A DNA stretch of 64,000 bases from UBA6522 sp965221035 (GTDB taxonomy: Bacteria > Pseudomonadota > Gammaproteobacteria > Steroidobacterales > Rariloculaceae). The notes under the pieces are model-generated. The model did no database searches, was not told the DNA's origin, and saw only the letters and a program-made list of their open reading frames with translations. Where the stretch lies: the NCBI GenBank assembly GCA_965221035.1, contig OZ244860.1, positions 2,728,001-2,792,000 of the forward strand, given 5' to 3'. This document shows positions 33,324-41,846 of the stretch, piece by piece; positions within the stretch are counted from its first letter, which is position 1; each line of letters begins with the position of its first letter. The translations under genes were made by a program, and so were the position numbers.

Positions 33324-34742
33324 ATGCCTGTCCGCCCAGCGATCCTGTTGTTGACCTGTTTCGCCTGGGCGACCGGTTCCGCCCAGCTGCCGGACCGGCT
33401 CACGCGCATTCTTGCGGCTCACCAAATACCGGTGGACAGCGTCAGCGTTCTGGTCCGTGAGCCGGGGGCGGACTCGCCCGTCCTTTCCCAGAATCCGCTG
33501 GTTCCCCGCAACCCGGCTTCGGTCATCAAGCTGGTCACCACGTGGGCCGCGCTGGATGTGCTCGGGCCCACCTACACTTGGCCCACAGAGGTCTACTTTC
33601 TCGGCGACTGGGACGGTCGGGTGCTGAACGGCGACCTGGCGCTCAAGGGATATGGCGATCCGTGGCTGGTGACCGAGGAGTTCTGGAAGCTGCTGCGGGA
33701 CGTGCGCCAGACGGGCCTGGTCGAAATCCGCGGCGATCTGCTGATCGACGACTCCGCCTTTGTCGATGCCGCCGGCGATCCCGGCGAATTCGACGGCCAG
33801 TCCCGGCGGCCCTACAACGTTGTTCCCAACGCCCTGCTGATCAACTACCAGGCGGTCCGCTTCCGGTTCGCGACGCGGCCCGGCGAGTCCGGCGTTCATG
33901 TGACCGCGGACCCACTTCCCGCGAACCTGGAAATCGTCAACCGGCTGCGCACCGTGAGCGGGCCCTGCCGGGGCTACCAGGCCGGGATCACCGTGGACGT
34001 GCGTGGTGGCGAGGCCGGGAACCCCGTGGTCCTGACAGGCGACTTTCCGTCGGCGTGCGCGCCCTATTCCCTGAGCCGCGCGGTGCTTCGGCACGACTCG
34101 TTCGCCTTCGGTGTCTTCTCGACACTGTGGGCGGAACTCGGTGGAGTCCATGAAGGTGGATGGCGGCGCGGAACCGTGAGCGAAGAACTGGAGCCGGCGC
34201 TGGTCTGGGAGTCGCCGCCGCTGGCCGAAGTCATCCGCAGCATCAACAAGTTCAGCAACAATGTGATGACGCGCCAACTGTTGTACACGCTCGGAGTGGA
34301 GGCCTCCGACAGGCCCGGCACGCGCGCGGGTGGCGTGGACGCGATCCGCGAGCAATTGGCATTCCGGGGATTGAACCCGGACTCGATCGTCATCGACAAC
34401 GGCGCGGGCCTGTCGCGGCGGACAAGAATTTCCGCGCAATTGCTCGCCGACCTGCTGGAACTGGCTCAGCGACCGCCCTATGGCGCCGAGTTCGTGGCGT
34501 CGATGTCCATCGGCGGGCTTGACGGCACCACCCGCGGGCGATTCGACGAAACCGGCGCCCATGGCCGATCCCACGTGAAGACGGGCAGTCTGAATGGCGT
34601 CGCGGCGATCGCAGGGTACGTCCACGCCTCAAGCGGAACGACCTACGTCGTGGCCGCGATGATCAATGCCACGGGGGTCCACCGGGGAACCGGGCAGGAA
34701 TTTCTCGACGCGCTGATCGAGTGGGTTCACGACCTGCCCTGA
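33324..34742 (+). CDS. dacB: D-alanyl-D-alanine carboxypeptidase/endopeptidase (PBP4, DacB-like)
   Basis: A 472-residue periplasmic protein with a signal peptide (AILLLTCFAWATGSAQ). It belongs to peptidase family S13: active-site SxxK in PASVIKLVTTWAALD (about residue 66), SxN in KFSNNVMTRQLLY (about 309), and KTG in SHVKTGSLNGVAAIAG (about 415). Such enzymes trim or cut peptidoglycan cross-links. The ATG at 33324 starts the signal peptide. It follows the sigma-54 activator on the same strand with about 110 bp between, so it may be co-transcribed or independent. Confidence 0.93.
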   Translation: MPVRPAILLLTCFAWATGSAQLPDRLTRILAAHQIPVDSVSVLVREPGADSPVLSQNPLVPRNPASVIKLVTTWAALDVLGPTYTWPTEVYFLGDWDGRVLNGDLALKGYGDPWLVTEEFWKLLRDVRQTGLVEIRGDLLIDDSAFVDAAGDPGEFDGQSRRPYNVVPNALLINYQAVRFRFATRPGESGVHVTADPLPANLEIVNRLRTVSGPCRGYQAGITVDVRGGEAGNPVVLTGDFPSACAPYSLSRAVLRHDSFAFGVFSTLWAELGGVHEGGWRRGTVSEELEPALVWESPPLAEVIRSINKFSNNVMTRQLLYTLGVEASDRPGTRAGGVDAIREQLAFRGLNPDSIVIDNGAGLSRRTRISAQLLADLLELAQRPPYGAEFVASMSIGGLDGTTRGRFDETGAHGRSHVKTGSLNGVAAIAGYVHASSGTTYVVAAMINATGVHRGTGQEFLDALIEWVHDLP

Positions 34743-34758
34743 GGCGGGATCGGAATTC

Positions 34759-35391
34759 TCAGGCGGGTGACTCCCGGCGCCGGTGTCGCTGCGGCCGGCC
34801 CCGAACGCGGCGCCGCCAGTCCACCAGTCGGTATCCCAACAGCAGCGCCAGTACCGCCATGTAGAGCAGCGGTTCGGCGATGTCGATCTTGACCAGCCAA
34901 AGGAAGTGCAGGACGCCGAGGATGCCGACCGGATACACCAACTTGTGCAACAGCGCCCAGCGCCTGCGCAACAGCCGCTGCATGGCGTTGGTGGATGTGA
35001 TGGCCAGCGGGACCATCAGCAAAAGCGCCAGGAAGCCCACGGTGATGTAGGGGCGCATGGCAACATCCACCAGCAGCGAACGCCAGGCAAGGCCCTGGTC
35101 CAGTACCGTGTAGGTGACGGCGTGCAGGAGAACATAGGCAAACGCCGCCACGCCCAGTGTTCTTCGCAATCCCACAAGCCAGTTGAGTCCGGTCTGCTTT
35201 CGAATCGGCGTGATCGCCAGCGTCAGGATCAGGAGGTTCAGGCCGGTCTTGCCGAAGGTGTGAAGGACCATCTGCACAGGGTTGGCGCCCAGGTCGCCGA
35301 AGCCGAACGCACGCGCCGCGATCCAGGCGAACGGCGTGATGCAGGCAACAATGACCAGCGCCTTGATCAGCGCCAGGGAACGCCGGGTCAT
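34759..35391 (-). CDS. msrQ: MsrQ, haem-binding membrane subunit of the MsrPQ methionine sulfoxide reductase
   Basis: A 210-residue membrane protein with six predicted helices of the ferric-reductase-like/YedZ fold. Conserved parts include GKTGLNLLILTLAITPIRKQT, GLRRTLGVAAFAYVLLHAVTY (haem-ligand His) and WALLHKLVYPVGILGVLHFLWLVK. It feeds electrons from the quinone pool or flavin to MsrP, which repairs oxidised methionine in periplasmic proteins. ATG 35391 follows the msrP stop by five bases, so the genes form an operon. The C-terminus is Arg-rich and longer than usual. Confidence 0.93.
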   Translation of the reverse strand: MTRRSLALIKALVIVACITPFAWIAARAFGFGDLGANPVQMVLHTFGKTGLNLLILTLAITPIRKQTGLNWLVGLRRTLGVAAFAYVLLHAVTYTVLDQGLAWRSLLVDVAMRPYITVGFLALLLMVPLAITSTNAMQRLLRRRWALLHKLVYPVGILGVLHFLWLVKIDIAEPLLYMAVLALLLGYRLVDWRRRVRGRPQRHRRRESPA

Positions 35392-35396
35392 CGCTG

Positions 35397-36407
35397 CTAG
35401 TAGTTTCGCATCAGGTCAAGCCCCGTGTAGAGGCCCGCGACCTGATCGGCATAGCCGTTGAACAGCAATGTGGGGATCCGCGACGAAAACAGGCCGGCGC
35501 CGAGCACGCGCTCCGTGGCCTGGCTCCACCGGGGATGATCCTTGTCGGGATTCACGTTGGAGTAGAAGCCGTACTCGCGGGCGTTGGCCATGTTCCAGCT
35601 GGTCTCAGGCTGCCGTTCCATGAAACGAATCCGGACGATGGACTTGATGCTCTTGAAGCCGTATTTCCAGGGTACGACCAAACGCAGCGGCGCGCCGTTC
35701 TGGTTCGGCAGCACCTGCCCGTAGAGGCCCACGGTCAGGAGCGTCAGCGGATGCATGGCCTCGGCGATGGTCAGCCCCTCCCGGTAAGGCCAACGCAGTA
35801 CGGGGTAGCGGACCCCGGGCATCTGTTCCGGGTCGTTCAAAGTGAAGAACTGCACGTAGTTGGCGCGCGAGTTGGGTTCAAACCGCTTGAGCAGGTCGCC
35901 GAGCGGGAATCCCACCCACGGCACCACCATGGACCAGGCCTCGACGCAGCGGAACCGGTACAGCCGGTCTTCCAGCGTGTGCCCCCTCAGCAGGTCTTCC
36001 AAGGCGAATGTGCCCGTTTTTTCAGCCTCGCCCTCCACGGTCACGGACCACGGATGGGGCCTGAGGGTATGCGCATTCTTCGCCGGGTCCGTCTTGCCCG
36101 TGCCGAATTCGTAATAGTTGTTGTAGCCGGTGATGTCCTCGAAGGATGTGGTTTCGCGCTCCACGTCGTGCGGCCAGGGCTGTAGATCCCGCAGGTTGCC
36201 GTCTTCCGGGAACGCTCGCCGGCGCTGTGTGCCGTCGGCCAGCGGCACCGGCGCTTCAAGGGTGCCGTCGATGGCCTGGCCCCAGGCATTGGCCGCCGGC
36301 AGGAACCCCGCGGCCAGCGCCGCCTTGAGGATGTCCCTGCGGCGATGGAACATGGATTCGGGAGTGATCTCGGAGGGCTTGATGTCCGAGGGGCGCTTGA
36401 TCAACAT
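35397..36407 (-). CDS. msrP: MsrP, periplasmic molybdopterin methionine sulfoxide reductase catalytic subunit
   Basis: A 336-residue enzyme, near the usual 334. The twin-arginine signal is HRRRDILKAALAAGFLP. Family motifs include EDITGYNNYYEFGTGKTDPAKNA, the molybdenum-ligand Cys in YRFRCVEAWSMVVPW, LPNQNGAPLRLVVPWKYGFK and the end TGLDLMRNY. It reduces protein-bound methionine sulfoxide in the periplasm. ATG 36407 was chosen over GTG 36422 because it has GAGG nine bases before it and suits the export signal. First gene of msrPQ. Confidence 0.95.
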   Translation of the reverse strand: MLIKRPSDIKPSEITPESMFHRRRDILKAALAAGFLPAANAWGQAIDGTLEAPVPLADGTQRRRAFPEDGNLRDLQPWPHDVERETTSFEDITGYNNYYEFGTGKTDPAKNAHTLRPHPWSVTVEGEAEKTGTFALEDLLRGHTLEDRLYRFRCVEAWSMVVPWVGFPLGDLLKRFEPNSRANYVQFFTLNDPEQMPGVRYPVLRWPYREGLTIAEAMHPLTLLTVGLYGQVLPNQNGAPLRLVVPWKYGFKSIKSIVRIRFMERQPETSWNMANAREYGFYSNVNPDKDHPRWSQATERVLGAGLFSSRIPTLLFNGYADQVAGLYTGLDLMRNY

Positions 36408-36682
36408 GGCCTTTGTCCTCACCGTTTTGGGCCGGGTCAGGCGGTCATCTTGCTACCGTTTGACCGAAATCGCCAGTTTTCGTTCGTGTCAAGGAGGGCC
36501 TCGCGGGCGGTGGCACCGAAGATTGGACGGTCCTGGCTGCCCGAAGTGGCGCCAGGATGCTTGCCAGTCTGTTCGCGCCTGGCCGGTCGCGGCGCACCCG
36601 GACGCCATCTCCGCTACAATCAACGGCTCGATAGCCCCAATAAAACGGGCTTGTTCCACAGGTATCTTTCAGGGGACGCCAA

Positions 36683-37021
36683 ATGAAACTAATAACCGCG
36701 GTAATCAAGCCTTTCCGGCTCGACGATGTGCGCAACGCCTTGGCCGAAGTCGGCGTGCAGGGCATGACAGTGACCGAAGTAAAGGGGTTCGGTCGCCAAC
36801 GAGGCCACACGGAACTCTACAGGGGCGCCGAGTACGTGGTCGATTTTCTCCCCAAGGTGAAGGTGGAAGTCGCCTTGTCCGAAGACCTGGCGGAACGCGC
36901 CATCGAGGCGATCGTGGAGTCCGCGCGAACGGGCAAGGTGGGCGACGGAAAGATCTTCGTGACGGACCTGACCGAGGTCTATCGCATTCGCACCGGAGAA
37001 ACCGGCGAACAGGCCATCTAG
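36683..37021 (+). CDS. glnK: P-II nitrogen regulatory protein GlnK
   Basis: A 112-residue P-II protein. It starts MKLITAVIKPFRLDDVRNAL, has the T-loop FGRQRGHTELYRGAEYVVDF with the uridylylation Tyr-51 (ELYRGAEY), and the B-loop TGKVGDGKIFV that binds ATP/ADP. It senses 2-oxoglutarate and adenylate charge and blocks AmtB. The ATG at 36683 has AGGGGA upstream. amtB starts 11 bp after its stop, the classic glnK-amtB operon. No convincing sigma-54 promoter was found upstream. Confidence 0.95.
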   Translation: MKLITAVIKPFRLDDVRNALAEVGVQGMTVTEVKGFGRQRGHTELYRGAEYVVDFLPKVKVEVALSEDLAERAIEAIVESARTGKVGDGKIFVTDLTEVYRIRTGETGEQAI

Positions 37022-37032
37022 GGGGCATCGCA

Positions 37033-38313
37033 GTGAAACAACGAATTACTAAAACAATTTTTCTGTTGGCCCTGCTGCCGGCTGCCGGTTGGAGCCAGGC
37101 GCTGGATTCGGGCGATACGGCATGGATGTTGACATCCACGGCGTTGGTGCTGTTCATGACGTTGCCGGGTCTGGCGTTGTTCTACGCGGGTCTGGTGAGG
37201 AACCGAAATGTGCTGTCGGTGGTCATGCAATGCTTCGCCATCGCCTGCATGGTGTCGGTCATCTGGGTCGTATGCGGTTACAGCATGGCATTCGGCGACT
37301 CCGTGGGAGGATACGTCGGCGGATTGTCGAAGGCCTGGCTCAGCGGCGTGGCGGTCGACTCGCTCAGCGGCACCATGCCGGAGACCGTGTTCATCATGTT
37401 CCAGCTCACCTTCGCCATCATCACTCCGGCGTTGTTCGTGGGTGGTATTGCCGAACGCATGCGTTTCTCCGCCCTGCTGATTTTTGTCGGGGCGTGGGTC
37501 GTTCTGGTGTACTTCCCCGTGGCCCATTGGGTCTGGGGCGGTGGTTGGCTCGCCGAGTTGGGGTTCCGCGATTTTGCGGGCGGCGCCGTGGTCCATGTCA
37601 CCGCCGGCGTGGCGGCCCTGGTGGCTGCGCTGGTGCTCGGCAACCGGAACGGATTTCCGAATGTCGCCATGCCTCCCCACAACCTGCCCATGACCGTCAC
37701 CGGCGCGTGCATGCTCTGGGTGGGCTGGTTCGGATTCAACGCCGGCAGCGCGGTGGCGGCGGACGGTGCGGCCGGCATGGCCATGCTCGTCACCCACATC
37801 GGAGCTGCCCTGGGTTCACTGACATGGATGGCTTGCGAATGGGTCCGGTACGGCAAGCCCAGCGTATTGGGCATCGTCACCGGAATGGTCGCCGGTCTCG
37901 CCTCGATCACACCCGCTTCGGGTTTTGTGGGTCCCATGGGCGCGATGGTCATCGGAATCGCCGGAGGACTGGGTTGCTTTGCGGCCACCCAGTTCATCAA
38001 GCGCAAGCTCAAGATCGACGATTCGTTGGATGTGTTTCCCGTTCACGCCGTTGGAGGCATGATCGGTCTGCTGCTCACCGCCGTGTTCTCGGCCGCCCGG
38101 TTCGGTGGTCTGGGCCTTGATGAAGGCACCGGTATAGGCGGGCAGTTCGTGGTGCAGGTGTTGGGAATCGCCGCCACCTTCATCTGGTGCGCGGTGGTGA
38201 GTTATGGGCTGCTGAAGGCAATCAATGCCATCGTGCCGCTACGCGTCAGCGAAGAAGAGGAGACCGAGGGCCTGGACATCGTGTTGCACGAGGAGCGCGG
38301 CTACAACCTGTAG
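37033..38313 (+). CDS. amtB: Ammonium transporter AmtB
   Basis: A 426-residue channel protein with a cleavable signal peptide (FLLALLPAAGWSQ) and 11 helices. Conserved segments are LALFYAGLVRNRNVLSVVMQ, FAGGAVVHVTAGVAALVAAL with the first pore His, PHNLPMTVTGACMLWVGWFGFNAGSA, and DVFPVHAVGGMIG with the second pore His. It takes up ammonia under nitrogen limitation and is gated by GlnK. The start is GTG at 37033 with AGGGGG upstream, 11 bp after glnK. Confidence 0.95.
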   Translation: MKQRITKTIFLLALLPAAGWSQALDSGDTAWMLTSTALVLFMTLPGLALFYAGLVRNRNVLSVVMQCFAIACMVSVIWVVCGYSMAFGDSVGGYVGGLSKAWLSGVAVDSLSGTMPETVFIMFQLTFAIITPALFVGGIAERMRFSALLIFVGAWVVLVYFPVAHWVWGGGWLAELGFRDFAGGAVVHVTAGVAALVAALVLGNRNGFPNVAMPPHNLPMTVTGACMLWVGWFGFNAGSAVAADGAAGMAMLVTHIGAALGSLTWMACEWVRYGKPSVLGIVTGMVAGLASITPASGFVGPMGAMVIGIAGGLGCFAATQFIKRKLKIDDSLDVFPVHAVGGMIGLLLTAVFSAARFGGLGLDEGTGIGGQFVVQVLGIAATFIWCAVVSYGLLKAINAIVPLRVSEEEETEGLDIVLHEERGYNL

Positions 38314-38354
38314 CCCGGATCGTTCCGTAGCCACGATCTCCGGCCGCGAGCCGC

Positions 38355-39821
38355 CTACGGGCGACTGCGATCACCGGCGGGGAGTCTCAGGGTCACCTTG
38401 AGGCCCCCGCCGGCCCTGTTCTCCGCAGTGGCGTCGCCGCCATGCAGTTGCATTACCCTCGCTGCAATGGCAAGCCCGATCCCTTGGCCCACGTCGCCTT
38501 CCGGCGCGGCCCCGTGGTCGCGGCTCTTGTCCGCGCGATAGAGTGGTTCGAAAATCCTGGGCAGTTCTTCCGGAGGCACGCCGGGACCGCGGTCCCTTAC
38601 CGTGACCACCACATCCTCGGCTTCGGTGGCGATTTCCACGTCGATGGGTCCGCTTCCCCCGGCATAAGCCAGCGCGTTGCGGACCACATTCTCCACGGCG
38701 CTTGCGATGCCCCGGCCATCGCCAAGTAATTCCGGCCGGTCGGGGCAACGGTAGTTCACCGTTGCCTCGGGATGTTCGTAACGGGCATCTTCGACGATCC
38801 CTTGAACCAGCACGTCCATCCTGACCGGTTCGCGCACCGGCTCCCGCTGCGCCCGCAAACGCGCCAGGGTCATGATTTGTCCGATCAGGGCGTCGAGTCG
38901 TTCCGCTTCCCGTTCGATGCGTTGCAGATCGGGTTGGACTTCATCGTTGGCCCTCCGTTCCGCCAGTCCCAATGCCATGCGAATCCGCGCGAGTGGTGAG
39001 CGCAATTCATGGGAAATGTCCCGAAGCAGCGTCTCCTTGTCGGTGACCAGTGCCTGGATGCGCTCCGCCATGGTGTCGAAGTCCCGGGACAGCACGCCGA
39101 CTTCGTCGGTTGCCCATCCGCGCTCCGGGGCGCCGACGCGGGCGTCGAGGTTGCCCTTGGCCAAGTCTCGGCTGGCCCGCCGCAAGCGGGCGATCGGGGC
39201 GGAGATGTACCGGGCCAGCAGAAGCGAGGTGAGGGCCGCGATCAACAGCGCCACCGCACCGATGGCGGGCCGGGAGCCCGGCCACGCGAGCATGCCGAAT
39301 ACCGCCACGGGGGGTCGAACGAACAGCAACCGGTATTCGTCTCCGTCGTCACCCACCAGGTGCGGCGTCAACTGGGCGGGGCGCAGGTTTGGCGGGCGCT
39401 CGCGGTCGCGCTCTGACCCGGGCTCCCGGTCGGACGAACCCGTGTCGCGGTCGCCGTCGCGGTCGCCGTCGCCAAATGACATGCCGTCGCCCGGAGGGCG
39501 GGGGCGGGACCCTCCGATTCGCAGCAGGCGCCTCATTTCCATCGGCAGCGCCCGGCCCAGCAACTCCTCGCCGCGGTCATCGACGATCAGCAGGATCAAT
39601 CCGGATTCCTGGCGGGTGTTCTCCGCCAGCCAGTCGCGCAGTCCCCGCTCTCGGCCATCCGCCAGCGCGATCGCCGCCTCGTTGACCATGGGATCGTGCT
39701 GCTCGATCCTTACCGGGTCGAATGCGCCCTGGGCGAACTGAAAGCTGATGTATACGGTGGACACCAGGGTCGCGGCCATGGCGGCGCCGAACGTAAGGAA
39801 GATCTTCAGAAACAGGCTCAT
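38355..39821 (-). CDS. CpxA-like sensor histidine kinase
   Basis: A 488-residue membrane kinase. It has helix 1 (about 5-28), a periplasmic sensor (about 30-175) with an unusual Asp/Arg run GDGDRDGDRDTGSSDREP, helix 2 (about 185-205), HAMP (about 205-258), HisKA with the phospho-acceptor His in LLRDISHELRSPLARIRMALG, and an HATPase domain with N box ENVVRNALAYA, G1 DRGPGVP and G2 GQGIGLAIA. It resembles envelope-stress sensor CpxA. The gene follows the response regulator by 15 bp. Confidence 0.9.
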   Translation of the reverse strand: MSLFLKIFLTFGAAMAATLVSTVYISFQFAQGAFDPVRIEQHDPMVNEAAIALADGRERGLRDWLAENTRQESGLILLIVDDRGEELLGRALPMEMRRLLRIGGSRPRPPGDGMSFGDGDRDGDRDTGSSDREPGSERDRERPPNLRPAQLTPHLVGDDGDEYRLLFVRPPVAVFGMLAWPGSRPAIGAVALLIAALTSLLLARYISAPIARLRRASRDLAKGNLDARVGAPERGWATDEVGVLSRDFDTMAERIQALVTDKETLLRDISHELRSPLARIRMALGLAERRANDEVQPDLQRIEREAERLDALIGQIMTLARLRAQREPVREPVRMDVLVQGIVEDARYEHPEATVNYRCPDRPELLGDGRGIASAVENVVRNALAYAGGSGPIDVEIATEAEDVVVTVRDRGPGVPPEELPRIFEPLYRADKSRDHGAAPEGDVGQGIGLAIAARVMQLHGGDATAENRAGGGLKVTLRLPAGDRSRP

Positions 39822-39836
39822 CTGCGGGCTTCGCTC

Positions 39837-40535
39837 TCAGTCGTTTTCCGGAATGAGCACGTATCCGCTGCCACGCACGCTGCGGATGGGCGAATCGGCG
39901 GCGTTGCCCGAATGCAGTTTCTTGCGCAGGTTGCTGATGTGCGTGTCCAGACTGCGATCATCCGGAAGAAGCTGCCGTCCCAGCGCCGTGCGCGTCAGGG
40001 CGTCGCGGGAAACGACCTCGCCGGCGGATCGCATCAATGTCGCCAGAATGGTGAATTCCGCATTGGTCAGCTTGAGTACCTCGCCATCGGCGGATATTTC
40101 GCGGCGCTTGATGTGGGCCGTGTAGGGCCCGACCGAGAACTCGCTGGCGTCGTCCGGAACCGTGTCCCGGGACCGGCGCAGAATCGCCTTGATGCGGGCC
40201 AGCAGCTCCCGCGGGTTGAAAGGCTTGGGCAGATAGTCGTCCGCCCCCAATTCCAGTCCGACGATCCGGTCCACGTCATCGCCCCGGGCCGTGAGCATGA
40301 TCACAGGGCTGTGGACCCCGCCTTCCCGCAGCCGTCGCAGCACGTCGAATCCGGACAATCCGGGCAGCATGACATCGAGGACGATGAGGTCGTACTCGTC
40401 CTGCTGGGCGCGTCTGAGGCCTCCTGTGCCGGTTCCCTCCGACGTGACGATCATGTCCTCAGGCTGCAGGTACTCCGCCAGCATCTCCGTGAGCCGGTTG
40501 TCGTCATCCACCAGAAGGATTCTGTGCGCGCGCAT
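39837..40535 (-). CDS. CpxR-like OmpR-family response regulator
   Basis: A 232-residue regulator. The receiver domain has the acidic pair VDDDNR, the phospho-acceptor Asp in LIVLDVMLPG (about residue 53), the Thr/Lys switch MLTARG and LPKPFNPREL. The C-terminal winged helix has LTNAEFTILATLM and RSLDTHISNLRKKL with RGSGYVL. It should bind direct repeats upstream of envelope-related genes. The ATG at 40535 gives the standard N-terminus. It pairs with the kinase encoded next; both reading frames are co-directional with the two TonB-C/TPR genes upstream. Confidence 0.92.
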   Translation of the reverse strand: MRAHRILLVDDDNRLTEMLAEYLQPEDMIVTSEGTGTGGLRRAQQDEYDLIVLDVMLPGLSGFDVLRRLREGGVHSPVIMLTARGDDVDRIVGLELGADDYLPKPFNPRELLARIKAILRRSRDTVPDDASEFSVGPYTAHIKRREISADGEVLKLTNAEFTILATLMRSAGEVVSRDALTRTALGRQLLPDDRSLDTHISNLRKKLHSGNAADSPIRSVRGSGYVLIPEND

Positions 40536-40664
40536 GGCTGCTCGAATATACGGGCTATTTTCGCAACGCGCTCGACGGCTTGACAAAAGTTGAGACTGAC
40601 AATCAGACTCCACGCGCCGCCTGCCTACCCTGGTGTCGCGGTACCCTGCGTCGGTCCGGGCGGC

Positions 40665-41846
40665 TCAATCGCCGGTGGGGTAACGAAACTGGTGACGGTA
40701 GGTGACGTTCGCGGTATCAGCCGGCTCGCCATTGACCAGCCGCGGGCGAAAGCGGGCCTCGGCCAATCTGCGGACGTATGGCCCGTCCATCACAAACGGC
40801 GGATCCGAATGCCGGATGACGATGTTGACGGCCTTGCCCTCGGCGGAAACGTCGAACTGCAGTTCGATGGTTCCCCACGCGTACGTTTCCGTTCTGCGCC
40901 GCCAATCCACCGCGCTGGCGGGAGGAGCAAAATCGACAAACCGCGGCGCCGAGAAAAAATCATCGGCAAGCTCCGCCTGTTCCTCGTGCAATGCCTGGTA
41001 CGCCTGCCGATAGTAATCCTGCGCCGCTTGCGTGCGGGAGCGAACCAGTTCCCAATCACCGAGGACCGCCAGCGCGCTGGCCCGTTGAATCGGTGTGGCG
41101 TTGGTGCTCGATTCCAGCACCCGCGCCATTTGTCCCCGTGCGGCCCGGGAATCGCCGAGGCGGATGTCCAGGGCGGTCATCTCGCTGAGCGGTATCAGCA
41201 ATCGGCCATCGTTATCGCCGAACGTGTCGCGCTGGATGTCCAGGACGGCTTCGTACTCCTCCCGCGCCTGCAGCCTCAGTCTGGATTGATCGTAGTAGTC
41301 GGCCAGGTGATTGCGGTACGGAATCGTTTGCGGATCGTCTTCCCCGAACCGGCGCAGCGCCACGTTCAGCCGTTCCCGCTTCAGATTCTGGGCTTGCGCG
41401 GTATCGCCCAGCAGAAGGTAGGCCGCGGCCATTTCGTCCAACAGGGGAATCTGCTCCAGGTTGAACAGCCCGTGGTTTCGCTGGCTCAGGTCCCTGGCGG
41501 TCTCCAGCACGGCGATCGCTTCCACCGGTTGATCGTTCAGCAGGTAGATTCGGGCGAGTTCGGCGTAGGGCTCCATGAGCGCGGGGGAATCCGAGCCAAG
41601 TTCCACTGCGATCTGGTTGATTCCTTCGAGGTAGCTGTCCTGGGCGTCTTCCAGTTGGGAGCGCTCCAGTTGCTGCCTGCCGCGATCGATGGCCGTGGGG
41701 GGGTCATCGGCCGCGAATGCCGGGCGCACGGCGACGGTCGCAAGGGTGGCGAACCCAAGGGAAGCGGCTCCAAGGGCGACCGCCCCAAGGATGGAGGCCC
41801 CAGGTGTGAAGGCCCCGTGTCGCACGCGGTGGCCCCGGCGCGGCAC
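40665..41846 (-). CDS. Exported TPR protein with TonB C-terminal-like domain
   Basis: A 393-residue protein with a signal peptide or anchor (ILGAVALGAASLGFATLATVAV, then AFAADDPP). Helical tetratricopeptide-like repeats follow (about 55-290, including EPYAELARIYLLNDQPVEAIAVLE and DEMAAAYLLLGDTAQAQNL). The C-terminal 90 residues have a TonB_C-like fold (GTIELQFDVSAEGKAVNIVIRHSDPP, ARFRPRLVNGEPADT). The start is GTG at 41846, overlapping the upstream TAG by one base (TAGTG). It and its neighbour are paralogues. It may be a periplasmic partner of envelope transport; no ExbBD is nearby. Confidence 0.8.
   Translation of the reverse strand: MPRRGHRVRHGAFTPGASILGAVALGAASLGFATLATVAVRPAFAADDPPTAIDRGRQQLERSQLEDAQDSYLEGINQIAVELGSDSPALMEPYAELARIYLLNDQPVEAIAVLETARDLSQRNHGLFNLEQIPLLDEMAAAYLLLGDTAQAQNLKRERLNVALRRFGEDDPQTIPYRNHLADYYDQSRLRLQAREEYEAVLDIQRDTFGDNDGRLLIPLSEMTALDIRLGDSRAARGQMARVLESSTNATPIQRASALAVLGDWELVRSRTQAAQDYYRQAYQALHEEQAELADDFFSAPRFVDFAPPASAVDWRRRTETYAWGTIELQFDVSAEGKAVNIVIRHSDPPFVMDGPYVRRLAEARFRPRLVNGEPADTANVTYRHQFRYPTGD

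Noticed and set aside
32931..34625. A 564-codon minus-strand frame opposite dacB
   Set aside because: Antisense to a gene with intact SxxK, SxN and KTG motifs; no homology of its own.
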